Shown here in pieces: positions 1 through 6,211 of a stretch of 8,451 nucleotides of DNA. Source of the stretch: JBGSBR01 sp041730495. Lineage in GTDB: Bacteria > Patescibacteriota > Microgenomatia > UBA1406 > GWC2-37-13. Where the stretch lies: contig JBGSBR010000033.1 in NCBI GenBank assembly GCA_041730495.1, positions 1-8,451 on the forward strand. Direction: 5' to 3'. The notes below the pieces were generated by a model. It did not search any database. It was not told where the DNA came from and saw nothing but the letters and a program-made list of their open reading frames with translations. The position numbers and the translations under genes are program-made. Positions within the stretch are counted from its first letter, which is position 1. Each line of letters starts with the position of its first letter.

Positions 1-834
1 ATAGACACCGATCAAGATGAGGGCATATACGCGGATGATGTTTACGATGAACATCCCGATCACAGCCGGGATAAATGCTAAGATAAGTTTCGTATGATTA
101 AATTTCTTCCAATCGACGAGACTGACTAACGTATATAGTGCAGTAAAGAGAAAGATCGAGTCCAGTCCAGAGCAGGCTTCCTCGATCCGTACTGTGAAGT
201 TGCGGACAAATAACGTGAGGTTCCCAACATCTTTCACTGGTGTGATATGCAGCGAGAGCAAGAATGCGACACTTTTCAAAACTGCGTTGCTAAAATATGG
301 CCATAACTTCCAAACCTCAAAAATGCTGAAGTAAAAGATGACAGAAAGGATGAGACAGATAGCGATCTCCTTTTTAAACGTAAAGACGAAGTAGCGGATA
401 AACTTCAGACCAAATACACCGATAGCCAGAAAAAGTGGAACAGAGATCAAAAGCAGATGCGTGATTATAGATAAACCTATATTTGAGCTAAGGCTCTTTT
501 GATCAAGTAACTGATTGGCAGCATAAAAAAATACTCCGGTAAGAATAAAACTTAAGATAATAAAGAAAATGTTGTAACGGTCATAATTTATATGTTTAAT
601 CTGCTTGATGTGATCTCGAGTAAGGATGATGAAGGCGAGTGCAGAAAACAAAATCATCTTACCCATATTGGCATAGATGTAAAACGAAAACCCGTATAGC
701 AGCTTGGTGGAGATAATCCAGGGACCGACGATTCCAGAGACTAGGATAAATAAGACACAAAAAACTAACAGTTTTGTGATGAAAGATCTGAAACCTTGAG
801 GTTGTTTAGATAACAAGATGCGTAATAAGTTCAT
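1..834 (-). CDS. Exosortase/archaeosortase-family membrane protease, C-terminus cut by window edge
   Basis: My own minus-strand translation gives 278 uninterrupted residues from ATG at 834 to the window edge. Hydrophobic segments lie near residues 19-41, 58-76, 86-108, 118-142, 158-175, 225-241 and 250-278, so this is a multi-pass inner-membrane protein. The key signature is EEACSGL at 218-224, with the catalytic-type Cys at 221. It is followed by NIIR at 265-268, which supplies the conserved Arg. In exosortases and archaeosortases the third catalytic residue, a His, lies in the next segment, beyond the edge here. Known members cleave a C-terminal sorting signal (PEP-CTERM type) and transfer the protein to a surface anchor. 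The ATG overlaps the stop of the upstream gene (TAATG), so translation is probably coupled. No sorting-signal substrate is visible in the window. The family call is strong; the subfamily and substrate are unknown. Confidence 0.85.
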   Translation of the reverse strand, partial: MNLLRILLSKQPQGFRSFITKLLVFCVLFILVSGIVGPWIISTKLLYGFSFYIYANMGKMILFSALAFIILTRDHIKQIKHINYDRYNIFFIILSFILTGVFFYAANQLLDQKSLSSNIGLSIITHLLLISVPLFLAIGVFGLKFIRYFVFTFKKEIAICLILSVIFYFSIFEVWKLWPYFSNAVLKSVAFLLSLHITPVKDVGNLTLFVRNFTVRIEEACSGLDSIFLFTALYTLVSLVDWKKFNHTKLILAFIPAVIGMFIVNIIRVYALILIGVY

Positions 835-2135
835 TATTGTTCTTTGGTGATTTTTGCTAACTCTTTGAGTACGAGATCGGGGACATAGATAAACTCTGAC
901 TTTTTGTAGCCGTTTCTAATGAGTGAGTCACGCACACTTTTGGAGAGTACGACTGGATAGTAGTCATCGACTGCTCGAGCCAGTGTTTGTTGCTCAGTTT
1001 GATCTTCGAAGATATCATAACCGATAGTGAGGATACCTTTTGCTTTGACTGATGTTTTGTAACCGAGATTTTTCAGTCTTTCATAAAAACGAGTTTTGTA
1101 TTCTTTGAGTCCATCTTTGGTCGCTCTGAAGACAATTTTGCGACCTTGAGCGATTTCGATAATTCTTTTTACAACGATGTCAGAAGGATCAACAAGGGTA
1201 ACTTTTTTATATTTTTTACTGATTGATTCAAGTGAGATGGTATCTTCACTATTCTGGATCAACGATTTTTCATCTTCAGATTGAACGAAGCTTTTGTGAA
1301 ATTTATCACCGATGATGATCATGCGTTTTGGTTTCAGTTTTAAATCTTTTTCTATGATGCGAATATCTTGTGCGATGAGGTCTAGTTTGTGAGGGGATAG
1401 GTCATACGCAGTGTCTCCTGGTAAAAAGATCTGATCATCTTTGACCGGGAAGAATACGTATTCACCGACGTTACTACCATCTGATCTCAGTATTACATCT
1501 TCAAGATCTTCATATAATGTCGAGATGTCATAATAATTCCAGATATTTGTATAGCTTGGTTTATGCTGAGCAATAGTTACAACCTCATCATCTTTATGAT
1601 TGAGAGCAAACTGCATACCGATAAAATCACTTTTCCCGATAAACAAAAGTGAATGACCTGATTTCATATAGAGATCAAGTTTTCCTATTTGAATCTTTTG
1701 GATGAGTGCAGTTTGTGCCTGAAGTACTTTTTCCAGCCATGTACGATGTTCGATAGTATCAATCAATGTTTTAATTCCTGCGATACCAAATGTATAAAGG
1801 ATGATATTGGGGATATGATAGATAATATTGGCGCGACCGATTGGCTCACCGATAAAATCCCAGATGAAATCTATGCCAGCAAGGAGTGAGGGTGACAAAT
1901 TCGTCCAACTAGGAAGGGTTTTAACCACTGTATCGAAGTACTCTGCCCAGATCACAAACGCTGCTCCAGCAAGGAGTGAAGCAGGGAAGGCAATGAGTTT
2001 CAAAAATGAAATAATACGATTATCTTCGTTTTTATGTTCAAATGTTTGTAAAAGTTTGATTTCTTGAGGTGTTAGTGGAGTATTTTTACGAAATTTATCT
2101 GAGATCTTGATAAGTTTTCGTTTTTGAGCCTTCAT
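834..2135 (-). CDS. Two-pass membrane protein with large cytosolic domain, partner of the exosortase
   Basis: A 433-residue protein whose family I do not recognise. The N-terminus (1-40) is rich in Lys and Arg. Two membrane segments follow, at about 41-63 and 103-125, separated by a loop containing Trp, Pro and acidic residues. The positive-inside rule puts both ends in the cytoplasm and the loop outside. Residues 126-433 form a soluble domain with alternating hydrophobic beta-like strands, for example LLFIGK near 168 and KRMIIIGD in the middle, which could be an alpha/beta Rossmann-like fold. No catalytic motif is obvious. I chose the ATG at 2135 over a longer frame from 2159, because a perfect TATAAT lies seven bases upstream of 2135 and the extra residues MIRCIIAR would sit inside the promoter. 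Its stop overlaps the exosortase start, which implies one transcript and a shared job, perhaps regulating or scaffolding sorting. That role is inference. Confidence 0.75.
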   Translation of the reverse strand: MKAQKRKLIKISDKFRKNTPLTPQEIKLLQTFEHKNEDNRIISFLKLIAFPASLLAGAAFVIWAEYFDTVVKTLPSWTNLSPSLLAGIDFIWDFIGEPIGRANIIYHIPNIILYTFGIAGIKTLIDTIEHRTWLEKVLQAQTALIQKIQIGKLDLYMKSGHSLLFIGKSDFIGMQFALNHKDDEVVTIAQHKPSYTNIWNYYDISTLYEDLEDVILRSDGSNVGEYVFFPVKDDQIFLPGDTAYDLSPHKLDLIAQDIRIIEKDLKLKPKRMIIIGDKFHKSFVQSEDEKSLIQNSEDTISLESISKKYKKVTLVDPSDIVVKRIIEIAQGRKIVFRATKDGLKEYKTRFYERLKNLGYKTSVKAKGILTIGYDIFEDQTEQQTLARAVDDYYPVVLSKSVRDSLIRNGYKKSEFIYVPDLVLKELAKITKEQ

Positions 2136-2142
2136 ACGGGCA

Positions 2143-2148
2143 ATTATA
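2143..2148 (-). promoter_or_regulatory. -10 box of the membrane protein-exosortase unit
   Basis: Perfect TATAAT on the minus strand, with seven bases between it and the ATG at 2135. Transcription would begin at or one base before the start codon, giving a leaderless mRNA. No good -35 box was found. AAGGTG lies just upstream, but its 13-base gap to the ATG is too long for a normal ribosome binding site. Confidence 0.55.
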
Positions 2149-2192
2149 CACCTTATCAACTGTTCGATTCAGGATTATATGAGGTATATGTA

Positions 2193-2201
2193 TGTTATTA
2201 T
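2193..2201 (+). promoter_or_regulatory. Extended -10 promoter of the TerC-family gene
   Basis: TGTTATTAT (TG, one base, then TATTAT) ends nine bases before the ATG at 2211. The predicted transcript starts about three bases before the start codon. No SD sequence is present. No room is left for a yybP-ykoY manganese riboswitch, which precedes many TerC-family genes in other bacteria. Confidence 0.45.
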
Positions 2202-2210
2202 TATATATTC

Positions 2211-3131
2211 ATGAATATCGAACAAAATTTATTTATTCTTTTCACCATTGTTGTCGGTGGCTTTTTAGTCGCTGATCTTGGCTTCTTCAATCGCAAAGCA
2301 CATCGTATTGCTCCCAAAGATGCTTTGATCCAGTCAGCTTTTTGGATTGCAATCTCATTTGCTTTTGCGTTTCTCGTCTTCTTATTCATGGGACGTGAGT
2401 CGGCTGCAGAGTTCATGAGTGCTTATGTCACTGAGAAGATGCTGTCAGTAGATAATTTGTTTGTGATCTTACTTATCTTTAGTTTCTTCAAACTTGATGA
2501 AAAGTATCATCATAAAGTGCTTTTCTGGGGAATACTCGGTGCGATAGTCTTCCGAGCCTTATTTATCGGAGTTGGAGCGATTATCATCGAGCAGTTCCAT
2601 TGGGTACTTTATATCTTCGGTGGGATATTGCTTTATACAGGTATCAAACTCTTACAAGATAAAAAAGAAGAACACGTAGATTTCAATAACAATAAAGTAC
2701 TTGTGTTTGCTAAGAAATTTTTACCCTTTACGACTGCTGATCATAACGGTAGATTTATCATCAAAGAAAAAGGTAAATGGCATTTTACTGTGTTGTTTAT
2801 GATTGTTCTGCTCGTCGAAAGTACTGATATCATCTTTGCAATCGACTCTATACCTGCAGCATTCTCGATCAGTCATGATCCGTTTATCGTATTTACCTCA
2901 AATATCTTTGCTGTCATGGGACTCCGAGCCCTCTTTTTCCTGATTGAAAGTGTGATCCATAAGTTTCATCATCTGCAAAAAGGACTTTCATTCATCCTCA
3001 TTTTCATCGGTGCAAAGATGCTTCTAGGTATTGTCGATATTCATATTTCATCACTCGCTTCTTTTGCCGTGATTATGACTGCACTCGGTTTGTCACTTAT
3101 TCTCTCAGTACTCTTTCCTAAAAAGATCTAA
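2211..3131 (+). CDS. terC: TerC/Alx-family integral membrane metal transporter
   Basis: A 306-residue protein with about seven to nine membrane segments, close to the usual family length. Signature stretches in order are DLGFF (22-26), EKMLSVDNLFV (75-85), HKVLFWGILGA with Arg115 nearby (101-115), the YIFGGILLYTGIK segment (134-146), and ESTDIIFAIDSIPA (203-216) followed by DPF..FTSN (223-231) and MGLR (236-239). The membrane-embedded acidic residues Asp81, Glu203, Asp206 and Asp212 are the conserved ones thought to handle metal. Relatives such as E. coli Alx and B. subtilis YceF/YkoY act in manganese export and in loading manganese onto secreted enzymes; others are linked to tellurite resistance. 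The start at 2211 fits, because the family begins about 20 residues before DLGFF. The frame runs open further upstream, but into promoter sequence. It is transcribed divergently from the exosortase unit and has no SD. Confidence 0.93.
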   Translation: MNIEQNLFILFTIVVGGFLVADLGFFNRKAHRIAPKDALIQSAFWIAISFAFAFLVFLFMGRESAAEFMSAYVTEKMLSVDNLFVILLIFSFFKLDEKYHHKVLFWGILGAIVFRALFIGVGAIIIEQFHWVLYIFGGILLYTGIKLLQDKKEEHVDFNNNKVLVFAKKFLPFTTADHNGRFIIKEKGKWHFTVLFMIVLLVESTDIIFAIDSIPAAFSISHDPFIVFTSNIFAVMGLRALFFLIESVIHKFHHLQKGLSFILIFIGAKMLLGIVDIHISSLASFAVIMTALGLSLILSVLFPKKI

Positions 3132-3191
3132 TCAAAACACTTCCTCACATATCTCTTACATGATTGCGAAACAGTTCTGCATAGAGCCTTT

Positions 3192-3197
3192 TATAGT
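3192..3197 (+). promoter_or_regulatory. Candidate -10 box for the small acidic protein
   Basis: TATAGT (five of six matches to TATAAT) would give a leader of about 20 bases. TATTAT at 3206-3211 is a second candidate that would leave only about six bases. No clear -35 box or SD was found, and I cannot choose between them. Confidence 0.25.
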
Positions 3198-3223
3198 AAC
3201 TCTATTATTATTTATACAAAAGT

Positions 3224-3463
3224 ATGAATCCCATTGATGATGATTTAATTGACGATATTGCGTTGACTGATAGTGATAAAAGTGATGAGTATTATACTGC
3301 TGATTTAGTGCGCGGAGAAAGTGATACCTTATTTGATGATCCTGAAAACAATAATACAGACTTAGGTGGAGTAATAGCTAGAGAAGATGTGATGGATGCT
3401 GATAATGATGGTAGTATCGCAGGACTTCCTGGTCATCCAGGGATCGATGAAGATACGGGTTAA
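3224..3463 (+). CDS. Small highly acidic hypothetical protein with a DxDxDG loop
   Basis: A 79-residue protein with 19 Asp and 5 Glu against 3 Lys/Arg, so a net charge near -21. There is no membrane segment or signal peptide. It is low in predicted order and probably flexible. Residues 58-65 read DADNDGSI, which resembles the first half of an EF-hand or dockerin calcium loop (DxDxDGxI), but the acidic residue expected at loop position 12 is Pro69. The C-terminus is rich in Gly and Pro. I do not recognise a family. It is likely a real gene: it fills the gap between TerC and the glycosyltransferase, has -10-like boxes at suitable distance, and ends exactly on the neighbour's stop. Metal or calcium binding next to a TerC transporter is conceivable but unproven. 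Confidence 0.6.
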   Translation: MNPIDDDLIDDIALTDSDKSDEYYTADLVRGESDTLFDDPENNNTDLGGVIAREDVMDADNDGSIAGLPGHPGIDEDTG

Positions 3464-4374
3464 CGATTGATATCGTATTTGGTCGTTTCCGCAATTGCCC
3501 ATTTGGCGGTCATGAGCTTTTCTTCTATCAATGCACGATGTAAGCAATACAGATTGACTATGAAAATAGTGAGTGCAAGGATAGGATGCTTGATAAGCTG
3601 AGGGAAAATATACTGAAATTTATATGTGATGGGTATAGCATATGCCGCAGCTACTGTCTGAGGTGTAAAGATACGCAGCATGCGTTTACGAGCTGCTATA
3701 AAGCGTTTATTTTGTCGTAAATGATCACGTAAAGTGGCAGGTGAGCGGAAATAGACTATTGCATCGCGGACATGTTCAAAATCATAGCCGAGTTTATTAC
3801 AAACAAAGTACATGAAGTTGTCATTGGCGATCATGTCTTCAGGCACAACAACTTTTTTATAAAACTCTTTTTTGAGAGCTAAGATACGACCATCACAGCC
3901 ATACGGCGTATTACGATTGTTATGTACGGTGCGGATCTGATCATATGCTACAAATGAAGCATTCACGGCTTTTTCGATCAAAGTAGTGCCGGCAATTGGT
4001 TGTGGATTACCACCAACATACATTGTGTTTGGTTTATCAATCAATGGTTTGATGAGATTATCAATTACAACTGGATTTGCGAGTAAGATATCAGCATCAA
4101 ATAAAACGATAATGTCTGACTCTGATTTTTGAAATAATGTATTTAAATGTTGTGATTTACCGATGCGAAGTCGGTACTCATGCACTACAACCTTTGGATT
4201 AGCTAAAGATTTTACGATTTGTACAGTATCGTCTGTACTACCATCAGAGATCAGTAAGATTTTATCAAGTGTATATGTTTCTTTTTTTTGCGTGAAAAGA
4301 GATTGAAACATTTTTTCGATGTTGTCTTCTTCATTTAAAGCTACGATGCCAATGGTGACTGATGGTTTACGCAT
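3460..4374 (-). CDS. Family 2 glycosyltransferase (GT-A fold), membrane-associated
   Basis: A 304-residue protein that transfers a sugar from a nucleotide-sugar donor. Motifs in order are the N-terminal strand with ALNEE (12-16), SDGSTDDT (43-50) for nucleotide binding, DAD (93-95) as the metal-binding DxD, PED..ANDNF (178-187) at the likely catalytic-base/acceptor region, and QNKRF (221-225), which resembles the QxxRW motif of processive GT2 enzymes. A hydrophobic segment at about 264-280 probably anchors it to the membrane. The polymer or acceptor cannot be told from sequence; exopolysaccharide, glycolipid or protein glycan are all possible. It converges on the acidic-protein gene and is divergent from the zinc-ribbon gene. 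No SD precedes ATG 4374. The nearest promoter is an extended -10 about 23 bases upstream. Confidence 0.9.
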   Translation of the reverse strand: MRKPSVTIGIVALNEEDNIEKMFQSLFTQKKETYTLDKILLISDGSTDDTVQIVKSLANPKVVVHEYRLRIGKSQHLNTLFQKSESDIIVLFDADILLANPVVIDNLIKPLIDKPNTMYVGGNPQPIAGTTLIEKAVNASFVAYDQIRTVHNNRNTPYGCDGRILALKKEFYKKVVVPEDMIANDNFMYFVCNKLGYDFEHVRDAIVYFRSPATLRDHLRQNKRFIAARKRMLRIFTPQTVAAAYAIPITYKFQYIFPQLIKHPILALTIFIVNLYCLHRALIEEKLMTAKWAIAETTKYDINR

Positions 4375-4397
4375 AATTTAGGTTGTCGGGAAGACCT

Positions 4398-4406
4398 ATT
4401 ATAGCA
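4398..4406 (-). promoter_or_regulatory. Extended -10 promoter of the glycosyltransferase
   Basis: Minus-strand TGCTATAAT is a perfect extended -10 (TG, one base, TATAAT). Transcription would begin near 4391, giving a leader of about 17 bases without an SD. No -35 box is recognisable, which is normal for extended -10 promoters. Confidence 0.6.
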
Positions 4407-4412
4407 TATTTG

Positions 4413-4433
4413 TGCAGCTGATATTATGCAGCT
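4413..4433. repeat. Direct repeat TGCAGCT in a divergent promoter region
   Basis: TGCAGCT occurs at 4413-4419 and again at 4427-4433, 14 bases apart start to start. The pair sits just upstream of the glycosyltransferase -10 and 20-40 bases upstream of the zinc-ribbon -10. This position would suit an operator for a regulator of either gene, but short repeats also arise by chance. Confidence 0.3.
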
Positions 4434-4453
4434 TTGCTTTCTATCACAACATC

Positions 4454-4462
4454 TGGTACACT
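4454..4462 (+). promoter_or_regulatory. Extended -10 promoter of the zinc-ribbon gene
   Basis: TGGTACACT (TG, one base, then TACACT with four of six consensus matches) ends nine bases before the TTG start at 4472. This is the same spacing as at the TerC-family gene, so the leader would be about three bases. Confidence 0.35.
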
Positions 4463-4471
4463 TAATACATC

Positions 4472-4750
4472 TTGAACACTACATACCCTCAACCATCAAC
4501 GCGTAAATGTCCAGATTGCGGAGGAAAGACTCTCTTGGTATCTCAATCAGAAGAAGATAATGGCGGTCATGGTACAATTATCACCTCAGTCTATCGTTGT
4601 GCAGATGATGCATGTCAAAAAGAAGCTGATAAACGTATGGCTAAACAAGCCAAGCTTCAAGTCGATCAAGAAAAAGCTAAAAAACGTAGACTTGAGAATA
4701 TCCAAGAAAATCGTAAAAAAACTGCACTTGAGAAAAACAAGAATAAATAA
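4472..4750 (+). CDS. Small zinc-ribbon protein with lysine-rich helical tail, TTG start
   Basis: A 92-residue protein. Cys13-x2-Cys16 (CPDC) and Cys43-x4-Cys48 are spaced as the two knuckles of a zinc ribbon, with a glycine-rich turn between them. Residues 49-92 are dominated by Lys, Glu, Gln and Arg and should form one charged helix, fit for nucleic acid or ribosome contact. The start must be TTG at 4472: an in-frame TAA lies three codons upstream, and the next in-frame ATG encodes residue 56, after the cysteines. It lies upstream of the helicase on the same strand, but the helicase has its own promoter. The family is not recognised; an RNA- or DNA-related role is inference. Confidence 0.75.
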   Translation: MNTTYPQPSTRKCPDCGGKTLLVSQSEEDNGGHGTIITSVYRCADDACQKEADKRMAKQAKLQVDQEKAKKRRLENIQENRKKTALEKNKNK

Positions 4751-4778
4751 CCTAACTCTTTCTTTTTAGGTCAAACTG

Positions 4779-4787
4779 TGTTATAAT
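4779..4787 (+). promoter_or_regulatory. Extended -10 promoter of the DEAD-box helicase
   Basis: TGTTATAAT is a perfect extended -10. Transcription would begin near 4794, leaving an untranslated leader of about 80 bases before ATG 4874, far longer than the leaders of neighbouring genes. Confidence 0.65.
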
Positions 4788-4795
4788 ATACCTAT

Positions 4796-4807
4796 TATCG
4801 TACGATA
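4796..4807. promoter_or_regulatory. Perfect 12-base palindrome at the start of the helicase leader
   Basis: TATCGTACGATA equals its own reverse complement and lies right at the predicted transcription start, a usual place for a repressor operator. It has no loop, so it is more likely to act as DNA than as an RNA hairpin. Its function is inferred from position only. Confidence 0.35.
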
Positions 4808-4873
4808 GATTCTGCTGACTACATCAATTAATTTTCTGCGGGAGCTATTCTTACTCAAATTTATTGTTCTTTT

Positions 4874-6064
4874 ATGTACAACTCTTATCGTGGTGGCGGA
4901 AACGGAAACCACCGAAATCGTTTTAGAAAATCATCTGGTAATCGTAACCAATCGTCCCAGTCAATCTCACATTCTCGTTATGTGAAAAAAGCTGAGTTCG
5001 TGGCAACTGATCCAGTCGCACCATCAACTGCTTCGTTTCAAGATTTTGCTATTGATACACGTATCAAACAAAATATTGCACGTCGTGGATATACAACGCC
5101 TACCCCAATTCAAGAAAGTGCGATTCCGCATATCTTGGAAGGTAAGGATATTATCGGTATCGCCAATACTGGCACAGGTAAAACTGCTGCTTTCTTATTG
5201 CCTTTACTGCATAAAGTACTGCTCAATCGTAAAGAGCGCATCTTAATCGTCGTTCCAACTCGTGAACTTGCAACACAGATCAGAGATGAACTGCGTAAGT
5301 TTACCGATACTCTCGGTATTTACTCAGCAGTCTGTATCGGTGGATCATTCATGGGCAAACAGATGTATGAGCTTCGTAGTAATCCAAACTTCGTGATCGG
5401 TACTCCTGGTCGCTTGAAAGATATGGTTGAACGAAGAATTCTTAATCTTTCATTGTTTACCAATGTCGTACTTGATGAAGTAGATCGAATGCTTGATATG
5501 GGATTCATCCAAGATATGCGTCATTTACTGACACTTATGCCAAGTGAACGTCAATCATTATTCTTCTCAGCCACTATGACTGAATCAATTAAACAATTGA
5601 TTTACTCATTTTCACATGATCCAATCTTGGTCTCAGTGAAAACTCATGAGACAACTCATCACGTCGAACAAGATGTGGTGAAAGTCCAAAGAGGTATGGT
5701 CAAGATCGAGGTCTTACATGACTTACTGCTCAAAGCAGAAGCTAAAAAAGTATTGATCTTCGGACGTACAAAACATGGCGTAGAGCGATTATCCTATGAG
5801 CTGATTGAACGTGGTTTCAAAGCTGCATCAATTCATGGTGATAAAACACAATCACGTCGTAATCAAGCTATCAAACAATTCAAAGATAATAATATCGCTA
5901 TCCTGGTCGCGACCGACGTAGCATCACGCGGTATTGATATCGATGATATAACGCACGTCATCAACTATGATGAACCTGCAACGTATGAAGATTATATTCA
6001 TCGTATCGGACGTACTGGACGCGGCAACAAAGCTGGTACAGCACTTACGTTCATCCATGCATAA
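4874..6064 (+). CDS. DEAD-box ATP-dependent RNA helicase (DEVD variant)
   Basis: A 396-residue protein that remodels RNA with ATP, probably in ribosome assembly or cold adaptation, in the cytoplasm. Residues 1-54 are a flexible extension rich in Arg, Gly, Asn and Ser (YRGGG near the start), likely an RNA-binding tail. The core follows: Q motif with Phe55 and PTPIQ (76-80), motif I NTGTGKT (98-104), Ia PTRELA (128-133), GG (156-157), TPGR (177-180), motif II DEVD (201-204), motif III SAT (232-234), motif IV IFGRT near 295-299, motif V VATDVASRGID (345-355) and motif VI HRIGRTGR (376-383). It stops 13 residues after motif VI, so it has no C-terminal extension, unlike DeaD/CsdA. Motif II reads DEVD instead of DEAD; Asp201 and Glu202, which bind Mg-ATP and catalyse hydrolysis, are kept. 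No SD precedes ATG 4874. Tandem stops TAA TAA end the gene. Confidence 0.96.
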   Translation: MYNSYRGGGNGNHRNRFRKSSGNRNQSSQSISHSRYVKKAEFVATDPVAPSTASFQDFAIDTRIKQNIARRGYTTPTPIQESAIPHILEGKDIIGIANTGTGKTAAFLLPLLHKVLLNRKERILIVVPTRELATQIRDELRKFTDTLGIYSAVCIGGSFMGKQMYELRSNPNFVIGTPGRLKDMVERRILNLSLFTNVVLDEVDRMLDMGFIQDMRHLLTLMPSERQSLFFSATMTESIKQLIYSFSHDPILVSVKTHETTHHVEQDVVKVQRGMVKIEVLHDLLLKAEAKKVLIFGRTKHGVERLSYELIERGFKAASIHGDKTQSRRNQAIKQFKDNNIAILVATDVASRGIDIDDITHVINYDEPATYEDYIHRIGRTGRGNKAGTALTFIHA

Positions 6065-6082
6065 TAAATAACTTGGATATAG

Positions 6083-6113
6083 AATAGCCGGTCGAAAGAT
6101 CGGCTATTTTTTT
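6083..6113 (+). terminator. Intrinsic terminator of the helicase gene
   Basis: An 11-base-pair stem (6083-6093 with 6098-6108, one G-T wobble) closed by the stable GAAA tetraloop, followed by a run of T to 6113. It lies 19 bases after the stop codon. On the minus strand the trailing sequence has only a broken T run, so it would terminate typA readthrough poorly. Confidence 0.9.
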
Positions 6114-6130
6114 GGGAAGATGAGAAGAGA

Positions 6131-6169
6131 TGCTGTGACAAGCTCAGGATGACCATAAGAGATACAGCA
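6131..6169. repeat. Probable dispersed intergenic repeat with terminal inverted repeats
   Basis: TGCTGT at 6131-6136 and ACAGCA at 6164-6169 are perfect inverted repeats. AAGAGAT also occurs just left of and overlapping the first arm (6125-6131) and just left of the second (6157-6163). Inside, 6137-6153 reads GACAAGCTCAGGATGAC. From memory, this matches the core of a short repeat (reverse complement CATCCTGAGCTTGTC) scattered between genes in many bacterial genomes. Only one copy is in the window, so the dispersed nature is recall, not observation. Confidence 0.45.
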
Positions 6170-6192
6170 GTATTGAATGGAGATTTCACTAT

Positions 6193-6211
6193 ATCTGAAT
6201 GACTATCAGAT
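6193..6211. repeat. Small inverted repeat at the end of typA
   Basis: ATCTGA (6193-6198) and TCAGAT (6206-6211) form a six-pair stem with a seven-base loop, touching the last base of the typA stop codon. No T run follows on the minus strand, so it is a weak candidate for a transcript-end structure at most. Confidence 0.25.

Noticed and set aside
1876..1979. CCAGCAAGGAGTGA present twice within about 100 bases
   Set aside because: Both copies encode SLLAG in hydrophobic parts of one protein; similar codons for similar membrane-type sequence are enough explanation.
1828..2067. 79-codon plus-strand frame antisense to the membrane protein gene
   Set aside because: Antisense to the membrane-spanning part of a well-supported gene; no promoter or SD of its own.
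4750..4771. ACCTAA...TTAGGT inverted repeat after the zinc-ribbon gene as a terminator
   Set aside because: Only six weak pairs with a ten-base loop and no T run behind it on either strand.
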